A DNA stretch of 64,000 nt from Cristatella mucedo. Lineage: Eukaryota > Bryozoa > Phylactolaemata > Cristatellidae. Location: the NCBI GenBank assembly GCA_009760855.2, contig WPIO01000083.1, positions 1,088,001-1,152,000 on the forward strand, read 5' to 3'. The translations under genes and the position numbers were made by a program. Below, piece after piece: positions 13,001 to 38,358 of the stretch. Numbering within the stretch: position 1 is the stretch's first letter; every line of letters starts with the position of its first letter. The notes under the pieces were generated by a model. That model searched no databases and had not been told where the DNA came from. It saw nothing but the letters and a program-made list of their open reading frames with translations.

Positions 13001-15130
13001 ATGCTGCTGTATCACAGGACAACAGGTGAAGGCTCGACCTTTGCTGTCAGACGATGTAGCGCAACCATCGTTCGTGATGAAGCTCGCGTCGATCGTTGGT
13101 CGCATTGCATTACCTTAGTTCTACTTCTAGTGTACGGCGTGTACTTCCGTGTGATGCTAACCCTTACACTTCCCCTTTTCCTGACATCCGTTTCGTTTTC
13201 TTTCAAGCAAAAGGTGCCTTGCCCAGCGAAACAAAAGTAGATGTGGGCATGAAAAAGTTTTGTGCTGGAATCATTCAAGTCGTTTCCGTGGAGAAGCTGC
13301 TTCAAGTAAGTCGTTATGCCGATTTATTTGTGGTCTATGGTGTGGCTATCTAACTGCAAGGCTGATCTTTTAGCCAAGCACATCTTGGCAGGGATGGAGG
13401 TCCGTGTTTGTTGGCAGGCCGTGTGTACGAATCCGTGCGCACACTTAGTTCTTGCACATTCAAAGCCATCGGCGACTGCTCAATGGCTCGACACATTCTG
13501 CCGTTGTTGCTGTGCAAATGGATTTCTGACCTATCCTGCTCGTCGCCGGCACGTCGTGTCGTCTAGCGTTCGATCTTAGACTTCCGAGCTCCGACTGGCC
13601 ACCATGGTAGCTCGTGTTGATGCTTAGTACGTGCGCTCGCAGCAACCACGTACCAAGCACGTGGTTGCTGCTTTTCAATGAGCATTATGTCCGTGGTAGA
13701 CGGGAAGTGAGGGCACAGATGCTGTTCCCGGTCATGTTAGTAGAGCTTCCATCGCTGTATATATATAGTTCATTAGTTCGAGAGTCTCTGTGCATGTTAA
13801 CTGTATTTGTTACAGTCGGCATTCGTGTGGACACTCTTGGTGCATGATGGAAAGCGAGTAGCAGTTCACGGTGGCCAGTGCTGCGATATTTTCCTGTTAA
13901 ACGTATACTGCTGGTCTTTTTGGCCCAGGGGCAAAGTGCTTGCCTTTAACGACCAAGGTCGTGGGCTCGAGCCCTGCGGCATGTGTAAAGCGCCCGGATA
14001 GAGATTCAGTTCTCTTAGGGCGCTATGCAAATGAATTTTCATTGATACCACAGTCCCTTGATGATAGGCCACTGTTAACGCCACTATTTTTTAAGGGCGC
14101 ATATTTTATAGCAATGGGCAGTCAGCATTTTTTTCTAGAAGTAGCCAACCCAACTGTGCTGCTCGCTACCAAGCCAACAATGCTCTGCAGCAGCAGCAGC
14201 AGTGACGACAGTATTTTCTATTTTTCTCATCTGAATGCATTGCATGTAGTCAGTGAATCTAGTGCCACGTAACTGTGCACGTTGACATGTGCTCTCGCAT
14301 CCTTCTACCACCTACGCCTGTAGACCGAAGGGCTCGCGAGAGCAGAGACAGAGAAAGAGCGGTGCCTTGCGGTCCCGCCGCCGGTCGGCTTACAGCGAGT
14401 CGTACAGCTCCTGCTATGAACGGTGATTTGAAAATCGTGGGGTTGACAGCAGGGCACGAAGGCCATGAAGCTGAAGACTGTTTGGCTCCTCCCCCCATGT
14501 TGCTCATGCGATCCCCGTGTTTCTGCCTTCGTTCACTCAACCGGTAAATGGTACCAGGAGGGTTGGTGCTTGACTGCCAGAACGAGTGTGGCCCTTTTAG
14601 GGGGGGGGGGCATTTGACGCCGAGTTGAGCAAAGCAGGCCGCAGAAACGCTGGGATGATGCTGTCACCTTCTTGGTAGGTCAACTGCTGGAAAATTGGCC
14701 AATGTGTCACATTCTTTACGTTACTATCGTTTGTCTTATAGGTCGGTTTTGGCATTCGTGGATTTACGAGGAAACAAGTCGCCAAACTTTTTACCAAGTA
14801 CGAACAGAGTCTTCAGCATGCAGCTGCTCTGGGCGATGGGCTGCTGGGAACAGCTAAATATGTGAAGCCCAAATCTAGTTTTGGAATGAGATCACTGTTA
14901 AGTGGATCCATTAGAAGGTCTCCTAGCACTGCTGCTGCCGAGAAGGGTGACATGAAGATTTCAGTACAGCTCATTCGAATGGAGTCCGCGAAGGGGAAGC
15001 TGTCCAGAAATCATGCCAGCTTCAAGTTTGACCATGCCATTTACAGTCACATCGAACTCACCTCGCTCGGCTCATCGATATTAACCAAGTTCACGGTACG
15101 TGTAGAAACCGTATGCTGGGCTAACCACTA

Positions 15131-15208
<78 letters not shown>

Positions 15209-16147
15209 ACTCCCACAGTAGTTGGGCTATAATGTGGGCTCGTGCAACGCTTGATGCTGTTCGTGTCTGCAGGTGGCCAAAGTCTGGAGCTGGCTGCCCG
15301 AGATACAGGCCGTCCGAGATCCGTGTTTAATTTTTACCACCGCTCAGCATGGCTACAGCATCAAGCGTTTCTATGAGCACAGCGAGACTAAAGGTGCAAC
15401 ACTGCTGCTCATCAGGACCGTGGCGGGCGAGGTAAGTGTTGAGCGTGGTCGGGCAAGGCACCTGACACGCCCGTCGGCGCCGGGAAATCCGGCGGAAATC
15501 GGGCATCGCAGGTTACCGGCGTTTGCTTGTCCACTTCTGCACGTTCGATGCATCGATACATTGAGGGTTGCTCACACGCTCAAGGGCAGGGAGGGAGTGC
15601 AAACGATCGCCGGCAAGCCGGTGACAGTCTGGTACTGCCCCCTGGTGTTGCCCCCCCAGGCACGTGCTCGAGGTTCGTACGCAGCACGAGCGCTGCAAAC
15701 TGGCGCGAAGGCGATTGCACAGCGGTGCGGCTCAGCCACGTGGCTGCATGCTCTCTGCAGGTTTTCGGCGCCTACTGCTCGACGGACTGGTGCGAGCGGC
15801 AGCGAAGCATCGACGCCGGCGCGCAGATCAGCTACTTTGGCACGGGTGAATCGTTCGTCTTCAGCCTGGAGCCTGAGGCGCGCTTCTATCCGTGGGTCGG
15901 TCGCACGCTGAACTCGACTCCGGGCGGCAGCGGCGACGTCGTCGTGCCCAAGGCGACGGCGCACATGTTCATGGCGGCCGACAACAGCATGTTCACCGTG
16001 GGCGGGGGCGGCGGGGAGGCGCTGCAGGTCGACGAGAACCTTGACCGAGGTCACTCGAGCTTCTGTGACACGTTCGAGAATGCGCCGCTATGCGGAGACG
16101 GCGGCCAGTTCCAAGTGCAGACGCTGGAGGCGATTGCGTTCTATTGA
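6875..16147 (+). CDS. TBC1D24: TBC1D24-like TBC/TLDc domain protein (8 coding exons)
   Basis: Exons: 6875-7058, 8605-8951, 12242-12349, 12935-13025, 13208-13305, 14742-15095, 15273-15431, 15761-16147; all junctions are GT-AG and keep frame, giving 575 aa against about 559 in human TBC1D24. An N-terminal TBC domain (about residues 10-290) includes ETRRSLW, DWLSWLFQYLPF and RIIDCYLVEGIKVLYR. A linker rich in Ser, Ala and Lys follows, then a TLDc domain (about 365-575) with WSWLPE, HGYSIKRFYEH, FGTGESFVF and the closing CDTFENAPLCGD. In the family, this TBC fold lacks Rab-GAP catalytic residues and binds phosphoinositides and ARF6 in vesicle traffic; the TLDc part is linked to oxidative-stress response. 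The ATG at 6875 is the first Met in the exon. An upstream coding exon is possible because the frame is open back to 6841. The gene is tail to tail with the CEP135-like gene. Confidence 0.93.
7320..7430 (+). repeat. SINE S2 (tRNA-derived head, LINE A-like tail)
   Basis: A B-box-like GGGTCGAGCCCC lies in a tRNA-like segment. It is followed by GTGAAGCGCC, AGAGACTAGGTTGTCTTAGG and GCGATATACAAATGAATTAT, a variant of the LINE A 3' end. It lies in the first coding intron of the TBC1D24-like gene. Confidence 0.65.
7560..8190 (+). pseudogene. decayed LINE A reverse-transcriptase fragment
   Basis: The translation contains VKMHSVSISPAVSARNLGVL, which aligns with the intact LINE's LKIGSACISPVESSRNLGVI. 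About 350 bp further on, RVDFLLKILSNHSLA resembles its RIDFKVLSLTCRSA. Frameshifts and stops are frequent. A 23-bp direct duplication sits inside at 7817-7862. Confidence 0.6.
8605..8951 (+). CDS. TBC1D24: TBC1D24-like exon 2 (TBC core)
   Basis: The acceptor GTGCAG ends at 8604 and the donor GTAAGT starts at 8952. The split codon G/AC gives Asp. It encodes the middle of the TBC fold, including GIDSVRRVLLVLGETNP and ILLHYLPEEDCFDSLYALL, matching human VRKILL and LLHYSIDEAECFEKA. Confidence 0.92.
10660..10760 (-). repeat. LINE B 3' end fragment
   Basis: It starts with AATGTAATGTATAATGTATC, followed by diverged versions of the CACAAGGACTAAGTAGGTGT and GAGAGTTTTC blocks seen at the better LINE B ends (18251, 54141). 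Confidence 0.6.
12242..12349 (+). CDS. TBC1D24: TBC1D24-like exon 3
   Basis: A 108-nt phase 0 exon between acceptor TTGTTGTAG and donor GTTAGT. It encodes SDWLSWLFQYLPFDYL, which matches human ADWQRWLFGELPLCYF. It is too short to stand out by ORF length and was located by family homology. Confidence 0.9.
12935..13025 (+). CDS. TBC1D24: TBC1D24-like exon 4
   Basis: It starts after GCTGTAG and encodes VRIIDCYLVEGIKVLYRSA, then LALMLLYHRTT, matching human [21 protein letters not shown]. The Arg opening this motif sits near the phosphoinositide-pocket arginine of the family. The donor is G/GTGAAG, phase 1. Confidence 0.93.
13208..13305 (+). CDS. TBC1D24: TBC1D24-like exon 5
   Basis: The acceptor is TTTCTTTCAAG; the split codon G/CA gives Ala. 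It encodes KGALPSETKVDVGMKKFCAG and VSVEKLLQ, matching the VSPEKLLEKAF region of human TBC1D24. The donor is GTAAGT at 13306, phase 0. Confidence 0.9.
13639..13671. repeat. perfect 13-bp inverted repeat
   Basis: GCAGCAACCACGT is followed by a 7-nt loop and its exact reverse complement. It sits in the 13306-14741 intron of the TBC1D24-like gene. Confidence 0.9.
13915..14035 (+). repeat. SINE S2 copy
   Basis: A tRNA-like segment carries GGGCTCGAGCCCTGC as the B box. Next comes a LINE A-like tail with GTAAAGCGCC, AGAGATTCAGTTCTCTTAGG and GCGCTATGCAAATG. It is the cleanest S2 copy in the window. Confidence 0.75.
14742..15095 (+). CDS. TBC1D24: TBC1D24-like exon 6 (linker and start of TLDc)
   Basis: It begins VGFGIRGFTRKQ, matching human KAFAIRLFSRKE, continues through a low-complexity Ser/Ala/Lys linker, then enters TLDc with SHIELTSLGSSILTKFT. 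The donor is GTACGT at 15096, phase 0. Confidence 0.92.
15138..15210. repeat. (CT)n(CA)n microsatellite
   Basis: A CT run passes into a CA run and makes up much of the 177-bp intron between TBC1D24-like exons 6 and 7. Confidence 0.97.
15273..15431 (+). CDS. TBC1D24: TBC1D24-like exon 7 (TLDc)
   Basis: The acceptor is GTCTGCAG. It encodes VAKVWSWLPEIQ, FTTAQHGYSIKRFYEH and ATLLLIRTVAGE, matching human IWSWVPERF, SLQHGYSLARFYFQ and TLLLIKT. The donor is GTAAGT at 15432. Confidence 0.95.
15761..16147 (+). CDS. TBC1D24: TBC1D24-like exon 8 (TLDc end, stop)
   Basis: The acceptor is CTCTCTGCAG. It encodes VFGAYCSTDWCER, YFGTGESFVFSLEPE, MFTVGGGGGEALQVDENL and CDTFENAPLCGDG, then stops with TGA at 16145-16147. 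These are the most conserved blocks of the TLDc domain. Confidence 0.96.
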   Translation, partial: VFGAYCSTDWCERQRSIDAGAQISYFGTGESFVFSLEPEARFYPWVGRTLNSTPGGSGDVVVPKATAHMFMAADNSMFTVGGGGGEALQVDENLDRGHSSFCDTFENAPLCGDGGQFQVQTLEAIAFY

Positions 16148-16900
16148 ACTGTCGCCCTGCCTGTGACGAGGCCCCCTCGGTCCTGCGCTCACGACCAAGC
16201 CCGTTGCGTTGGCAAGCCTGACCATCCGAATGGCACCTGCTTTGGCCATCAGCATCGGAGGGGCAGTCTCTGGCTCGTGCTAGACATGCTGCCTGCGCTC
16301 ACCGATTACCAAAGACTTGTAGATCTGCCGACCGACTGACTGCATTCCGGCCGAGATCATGCCTACATATAGCTACACACACACTCTCTCTCTCTCTCTC
16401 CTGACAGATAGATACTCTTGCTTCAGAAGCATCGTCGCTGCTGCGGTGGCCAGCGGACTAGTCACAGGACGGCGCGTGCTTCAAGTCAGTCATATCCCAT
16501 GAGCAAGCTTAGGAGCTTCTTCGGGCAGCGTTCGCTCCTACCAGAAAGGCAGCTATACTCAAGTGTGTTTAGTAATGCACGTCCTTGGGAATACGTTGCT
16601 GCCACTGCCTACCAGTCGATATTCAAGAGGCCAGCACAACGCATGCATGCCGCTTTGCTCGGTCATCCTTTCTTCGCGTTAGCCATTTTTGCATGAATTG
16701 AGATCCTAGTTGGGCTGCTAGCATGCCACGCAGAATCGCAGGGCACAGCCGAGCAAAGCATCGTCTGCTTCTGTTAAGTCGTTTCCTAGCCGTCGTAGTA
16801 GAGTTTGTATTAGACTTTCGTATGTCTACTAGCCGCGCTTTATTCACTGTGTTCGCAGTGTTGCATCACTTTCTTACGATAAATGTATCGTATAGCTGTC

Positions 16901-16906
16901 AATAAA
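16901..16906 (+). promoter_or_regulatory. candidate polyadenylation signal, TBC1D24-like gene
   Basis: AATAAA lies about 750 bp after the stop codon, at the second unit of a short tandem duplication (ATAAATGTATCGTATAGCTG). Another AATAAA occurs near 17518. The choice between them is inference. Confidence 0.4.
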
Positions 16907-18250
16907 TGTATCGTATAGCTGAACAGGTGCAGCACTTGTGGGAACACGAGAATGGTACGGTCATACCAGCCTAAGTGGGCAAGGATGCTTGATGGCCTGA
17001 CTTTTACTGAAAAGGTCTGCCACTGGTTAAAAGGGCTGAGCACCCACCCACCTCAGCCGCCTGTCGATATCACTTCATAGTCGTTCTCCGGGGCTCAAAT
17101 TAGAGACTGTCATCAGCACTGCATCAACATCACACAAGGATTTGTCAAAGAGTACTTCAGTGGCCTGGCAGAGTGCGTAGAGTCGTTAACTCATTAACGT
17201 GACCAGCAATAACTTGAGTATTTTTTTTTGCAAACCCGGGGGTGGTGTTCAGCTGCAGTAGCCCACCCAGTCGCTTGATGAAAACTTACAGAACGTTTAT
17301 GGGGACGCTATTGACAGGCGGGCTGTTAGACCTTCATCAGTGGCCGCCCTTTTCAGTAAATTTCAAGCTCAGCAGAATCTGCTACAGCTGAAGAGACAAA
17401 ACAAACTACTGGCCTCTATGCCCAGCTTATGCCTCTATGCCGAGCTGGACAAGAGAGGTCATTAAGAATCGTGCTGGAGTGACATACCAACAGCATGTGT
17501 TAGCTTTTTGGCTGTTAATAAATATTTTCACCTTCGAATAACTTAAGTTTGCATGACGTCGTACAAAAACCCGAACGGAATCGAAGCAGCTGCCTTCGGC
17601 CCGAACTCTGCAAGGATTTTTTGGGCTAAATGTTGGTCGATTTCATGCTTGGTAGGGAGCCAGTGATGCTCAGACACCAGTGGTGTGATGTGAACGTCAC
17701 CATTGAGGATGGACCAGACAAGCTGCAGAGCTTAGTGCTTGCTGCAGACGATCAATCGCACGAGTCTTAAATAAAAGAAATTGCACCGATATATGAAACA
17801 CCATGTCTCAAAGGCATTACTGGTTAGGCTGCACTTCATCTAAGCCGGCTCAAACTTTTTTGGGGTGTTCCTTAGCTTAAGTAGGCTTATTTGATGGTGG
17901 AAAATGTGTTCATCCAATGATTATTCGTTTTCGAATAGCAATTAAAATATCCAGACAGACGTCAGGGAACGAAGCTCGCGATGAGGAGCAAAGCTTAAAA
18001 GCGCTGAAGGATCGATAGACAGCTGGGTAGACATCGGGATTGAAATGAAAACCCGAGATTGTGTTTGGCGATGAAATGGGCCAGAGGGAGAGTACAGATA
18101 TTGAAAGGATGAGCTTCGTACGACCGAACCTTAAAGTACCATCTGCAAGGAGGGGCCCCTAGACGACCAACAGCCATTCGAGTCTTCACCAAGACTGACC
18201 AAACCCGGTTTAGCATCGTGCCAGTGATACCTAGGCGTGTGGAGAGGTGA

Positions 18251-18990
18251 TGTAATGTAATGTATCTCCGTCAGTAACTCCACAAAGTCGTAAAGACCAT
18301 GTGGGTGTTACGCAGGAGAGTTTTGTATAGCGCACTCACAGCCTAAGCGGCTTTCGGTACGCATTCGGTAGCCAACAGACTTCGTCTCACGCAACAAAGA
18401 GAAAGTGGGAAGCATAGCAGAGTCAGGAGAGCAGTTGAGGTAGTGAGTAGCATAGAAGTAGCAGTTCAGGACCGCTGAAAAAGATGTGCCATAGTCGGCA
18501 GTTGGAGAGTAGTTGTCGTTGCGTAAGAATTGTGGAAGCGAGTTCCACAGTCTAGGACCTGCAGAGCTAAAGCTTCTGTCGCCAACTGTCTTTAAGCGGA
18601 GGAATGGGACAGCTAATTTATTGTCCACACAGGACCTGAGGGCGCGAACAGGCTGAAACTGATGCAGCAGTTCAGCTAGGTACGAAGGAGCTAAGCCGTG
18701 GCGGGCCTTGTGGGTCAGCGTAAGAACTTTGCTCTGTATCCTTTGCTCAACCGGCAACCATCCTAGCTCTTTCAGCAGAGGTGACACGTGCTCAAACCGC
18801 TGGGACTTGAAGACCAGCCTTGCAGCCATATTCATAGTCAGCTGTAGTGGCATAATAGCTTTCTTTGGCAGCCCAGCCAAAAGGGAATTACAATAATCAA
18901 GCCGAGACAGAACTAAATAGCTAGGTGCTCCATAAGCATCTGGTAGTCAATAGTGACAAACGCTGCTGATATGTCTATGAGTAAAAGCAG
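18251..18990 (-). pseudogene. LINE B, 5'-truncated and internally deleted
   Basis: Read on the minus strand, a reverse-transcriptase scrap (LLLLIDISAAFVTIDYQ) is followed at once by a stop and then by the C-terminal domain (LVLSRLDYCNSLLAGLPKKA, LGWLPVEQR, RLWNSLPQFLRND). The core of the polymerase, including the catalytic YADD region, is missing between them. The ORF ends CECAIQNSPA, and the 3' end is a TACATT-type repeat. It is a dead copy. Confidence 0.85.
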
Positions 18991-19379
18991 AGAGATCATA
19001 CCCTGATCAATATTGTTTCGGGTAGTCTCAGCCGCCGGCCAAAATCTAGGATGAAACCTCGAAATCTGGGTCTTCGCAGCCAGCACGACCTTCCCCACGG
19101 CCCGTCTAATAATATACCACAGAACGCAGCAGTATGAGATCACATCTCGAGCTTATTAGGTTCACGTCTGAAGTGTAGACCAAACACTGGAGTTGATAGA
19201 GGCAAACGTGCTCTGCCATTGGTTAACACCACTGAAGGTGATTTAATGGGGCATAGCCATTCGCCATTGTGTGGATACATTGGCAGAGATTGAGCAACAG
19301 ATTGGCACAGGTCCCGACGATTGCGACATCGAAGCATTCGTAACAGGCAGGTCTTTGGCTACGATTTTCTTACATGACC

Positions 19380-19480
19380 CCTGGTTGTTAGCCTAGGGAT
19401 AAGGTGATTGTGCTTTAAGCCGCATGCAGTGGGTTCAAATCCTGTAACAGGCAATTCTTTATTGGTCACAGCAAGCTGGA
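19380..19480 (+). repeat. degenerate S1-like SINE
   Basis: GTGGGTTCAAATCCTG resembles a B box, followed by GGCAATTCTTTATTG and a CAGCAAGCTGG segment comparable to the GGGCGATTCTTTATCGCCAC region of S1. Strongly diverged. Confidence 0.5.
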
Positions 19481-19940
19481 GCATTATTGCCGCTGTACAC
19501 TGTAAATGATGCTTGCGAATCAGGTAACCTTTATTTTACTGTTTATACTGAAGAGCTATATCGCAGCATTAAATCATTCTCCAGGTAGCATTAAGTGTAA
19601 GACTGCTAACCATTAGGGCTTGAGTAATAACATGCTGCTGCTGCCTCAGTAGAAGCCTACACTGTGTCAGTGCTAGCTGTGAAGCAGCAGGAAACAAAAA
19701 CTCCCTACCTCACAGTTTACTTCTTAGAACTGTGCATGAGTATGCATGCCCGTGCACGACTGTGCTAGTGCATGCATGCATATGTGTGCGACTATCCCAC
19801 CCACAAAAGCATGAGTACAAGATTAACGTTAAGCTGGAGAATTTTTTATGGCGAACTTTGTGGTTTTTGGGTTTAAGGCCTGCAACGGCTTCCAGCGGTA
19901 GCCAATTGCAGATAATATCATGATCGCACAACATTTAGAT

Positions 19941-20113
19941 CAGCGGTTCTCAACCTTCCTAATGCCGCGACCCTTTAACACAGTTCCTCATGTTGTGGCG
20001 ACCCCCAACCATACAATTATTGAGTGTAAAATTTCCGATGATCTTAGGGCGAACCCTGTGAAAGGGTCGTTCGGCCCTCAAAGGGGTCGGGACCCACAGG
20101 TTGAGAACCGCTG
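19941..20113. mobile_element. SPIN-like hAT MITE with perfect ends and target duplication
   Basis: A 173-bp element starts CAGCGGTTCTCAACCT and ends with its exact reverse complement, AGGTTGAGAACCGCTG. It is flanked by a perfect 8-bp duplication, ATTTAGAT (19933-19940 and 20114-20121), the hallmark of hAT insertion. The subterminal blocks (TTCCTAATGCCGCGACCC, CCTCATGTTGTGGCGACCCC, CTGTGAAAGGGTCGTTCG and AAAGGGGTCG) match, from memory, the published ends of the SPIN transposons found in several tetrapods, a triatomine bug and a pond snail. It has no transposase and needs one in trans. Confidence 0.9.
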
Positions 20114-20188
20114 ATTTAGATTGTACTAACCAAAGATCCGTCGTAGTTTAGCAAATTAATTATCCAAATTAAACATAAGCGAGTCTCA

Positions 20189-20194
20189 TTTATT
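20189..20194 (-). promoter_or_regulatory. candidate polyadenylation signal, CEP135-like gene
   Basis: AATAAA on the minus strand about 730 bp beyond the proposed stop. No nearer canonical hexamer was noticed. Weak evidence. Confidence 0.25.
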
Positions 20195-20543
20195 TGGCCA
20201 TGATCGGCTCTGCATGCAGAGCAGAACTCGTTCTGCCCGGTTGCCTTGAGATGCTTGCCAAAGTTAATTAATTTCTACAGGAGTTGCCTCGCTTGCATAG
20301 CTCGCACAGGCACGGCTGCACGAGCAGGCTGCGGGTCATGAGCTGCAGGCCGGACGTGAACATCGTCACGTGACCGACATGCAGATGCAGGGCGGCAATC
20401 ATGCTAGGTTCTGCTGCCGCGGTCTGGTGCCCTGCCAAGCATGCACAGACCAAATGGTCCGAGCGTTCGTCTCGTTACCTAGTACGATGAAATATTTCAT
20501 ATCACCTACTTACCCTTGAGTGCAAAGTCATACAAAAGACATG

Positions 20544-20544
20544 T

Positions 20545-20588
<44 letters not shown>

Positions 20589-20590
20589 GA
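20544..20590. repeat. (TA)n(CA)n microsatellite
   Basis: A TA run passes into a CA run. Confidence 0.95.
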
Positions 20591-20925
20591 GGGAGAGCTC
20601 GTGCAAGCACACAAAAAGTTAACGTACTACATTCTGTGCTTAGAAAACCCACTCTTAAAAAAACTGGCTGCTAAAAAAACGAATGCAGTTATGCAAGGGT
20701 AACTACAGGACCATAACGTAATAACATAGGACGGTAGCAGTCCGTCGAAGAACAGCAGCCACACCTGTAATGATTGTCGCCTCCTGCACCAGGGCTAACC
20801 GTAAACATGGAATACGACAATGCCAAGTCCATGGCCACAGCCAGTCTTTGCGGGCATGCAGACAAGCAGTCCTTCGTCAAAAACACGATGCTTCCACTGC
20901 AGCGCGTCTGCTGGGACGTACGCCT

Positions 20926-36183
<15,258 letters not shown>

Positions 36184-37100
36184 CTAAGAAAGTGAGCCGA
36201 CGTCGTCACCCAACTGATCGCCTCGCCAGTTAGCTCGGTTCGGAAGTGCGCCATTAAAATGAAATCTCCATGCAATGAAAGAACCGCTATGCTTTCGACG
36301 ACTAAAGGCAGTGCTTCGAAAAGGAGCTAGCCTGACTACATGAGTCTAACCGACAAAGACACTAGCAAAGCGGCGACATTATGCAAATATCATAGTGAAC
36401 ATTTGGATAAGAGAACATTATGCTAGTGATCGCCAAGCCACTATTTTCGCTTAGTCGGTGCGATGCAAGGAACAAAGCCTCCTGCACACATAGCATAAGG
36501 AGCGAGTATTTTGCTATCACTCCCCTGTAAGAGGAGGCATTGCAGTGTTGCTCCCCACAGCAAGAAGACCAAATTGAGTAAGCACAAACATGGTTATTCT
36601 GCGCCAGCAAGACGAACATTTCGGCAAGGTCATTTAAATGAGTCATGAGCAGGGTCATCATGCCGTTGCAGGAACGAGGCTTTCTGCATAAATTTGTTTA
36701 TCGGCCAGTGAGATCATATTGGATCGTGAAATAACTACTAATCTTGAAAATCGATTAATCTGGCTATGCATTAAAGTTTGCAAGCATGCATACTGAGGTG
36801 TCCAGCCTAGTTAACTGGTCGAAGATAGTAAATTCACAGAGGCAAAGTCCAAGCAGCTTGTGCTTAAATTTGAAAATACAGTGTGTCAAAGCAGAGCCGT
36901 CTGCCGTGGGATCGTGTTCTTGCACCCTTATGCTTGTCGAAAGAAGGTCCGAAGATCAAGTCCTGCCGATGGTACGATTTGTGACAGTCACCGAACATCA
37001 ACGAACTAGACGGTCCACAGCAAAGCAGCAACCTAAGGAGTGTCCTACGAATGCAGCGACCAGGTACTGGTTTTTGTGCAATACTTCTTCCCTGCGGTAA

Positions 37101-37268
37101 GAGCCGTGATGGCACACTAGGTAAGGCGGTTGCTTTCATGACCACGGTCCCGAGGTCGTGGGTTCGATTCCTGCGGTGGGCGATCCTTTATCACCACCGC
37201 AAGCGGTGGTGATAGCCGTAAAGGCTATTCTGTCGCTATACAAAAGAGGCTGTTTAATCAGCTAGGAT
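37101..37268 (+). repeat. SINE S1 copy
   Basis: Starts GAGCCGTGATGGCACACTAG, has B box GGGTTCGATTCC, and ends TTTAATCAGCTAGGAT. By eye nearly identical to the copies at 38944 and 41335. Confidence 0.92.
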
Positions 37269-38358
37269 AAACTGCGTTTGTGCCGGCTGATGAGCAGAAG
37301 CACCTGTTTTTCGAGAACGATGAGCAATGAGCTCATGCCAAGCTAGTCGTGAGTAGCGGTCCGAACACGACAATAACGGATCGAAGTCCGGGCCCTGTGT
37401 ATACTGTTTTTCACGTTGAGTGCGATTGAGAGGCATAAAAAGCACACGAACCCTGGCGAACCTGCAGCTGCTTTGTTGTAAATACATCTGACTTGTAAAA
37501 AAGCAAAGCAAGCAGATATACTGATAGATACCATGTTAAAATCCAAGCCTGTCAGTATATAGGACAATCTCTCTTGAGCACAGGGAAAGCAACAGCCGTG
37601 TGATAGCAAAATACTTTTTGGTACCACAACGTAGAACCGGTAGGCATTCTTGCTGCAAATAGCAACCCCATAAGTTTTCAAACTAAACCGGACCCAATAA
37701 CTTATCTCAGAACTTCACTAGAATGTCCTGCTGGTCATCCAGAAAATGACAGAAAAGGTAAGGCTGCCTGAAAATCGGAGCCTGCGAGCTTCTTTACAGC
37801 CAGAGGCGGTCAGTCGAGCAGATACAGTCTTGTTCTTTCGGCAGAGCCCAAGGCCAGGAATTTTTCCAGGATGGGGGCCTAAGAAGATTGATCTTGAGTA
37901 GGCATGACCGGAAGTTACCTGAAGTTAGACATCATTTCTGGAGATTTAATTCGCTATCCCGGTGGCTCAACAAATCCAGGTAGAGACGAGCTATCCTACA
38001 AATGTATGATGAGCTTTCTTTCAAATGTCTCCAATTGACTCAAAATAGCTAAGTAATTGTGTGCCAGAGGTATAATACAGGCAGTTTCCATACTTGAGCT
38101 ATGCTGTGATAAGGAAATAACTTATATCAATAACTAGCACTGGCTACAGTGTTCTCAGAAAACCTTTATAAAAACTGATAGCTGTCAACCGGCCGCCGTG
38201 GATGAGAGCACTTAATTATCAGCCAACAGCAGCAAATAACCAGCCTATAACCAGGAGCAACATAGCTGCCACTAGGATTTCTAGGCGACCTGCTCTGCTG
38301 AGCATTGACAGGTCACGACTGTTCACCATGCAATTGAGCTGATTCTAAAAGCAAATAT

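Larger units (their letters stand above)
16148..20925. other. intergenic region between convergent genes
   Basis: It holds the two 3' flanks, a LINE B copy, a degenerate S1-like SINE and the hAT MITE. No coding exon was recognised. The remaining sequence looks unremarkable. Confidence 0.6.

Noticed and set aside
15572-16054. Minus-strand frame of 160 aa
   Set aside because: Antisense to the TLDc exon, which has clear homology on the plus strand.
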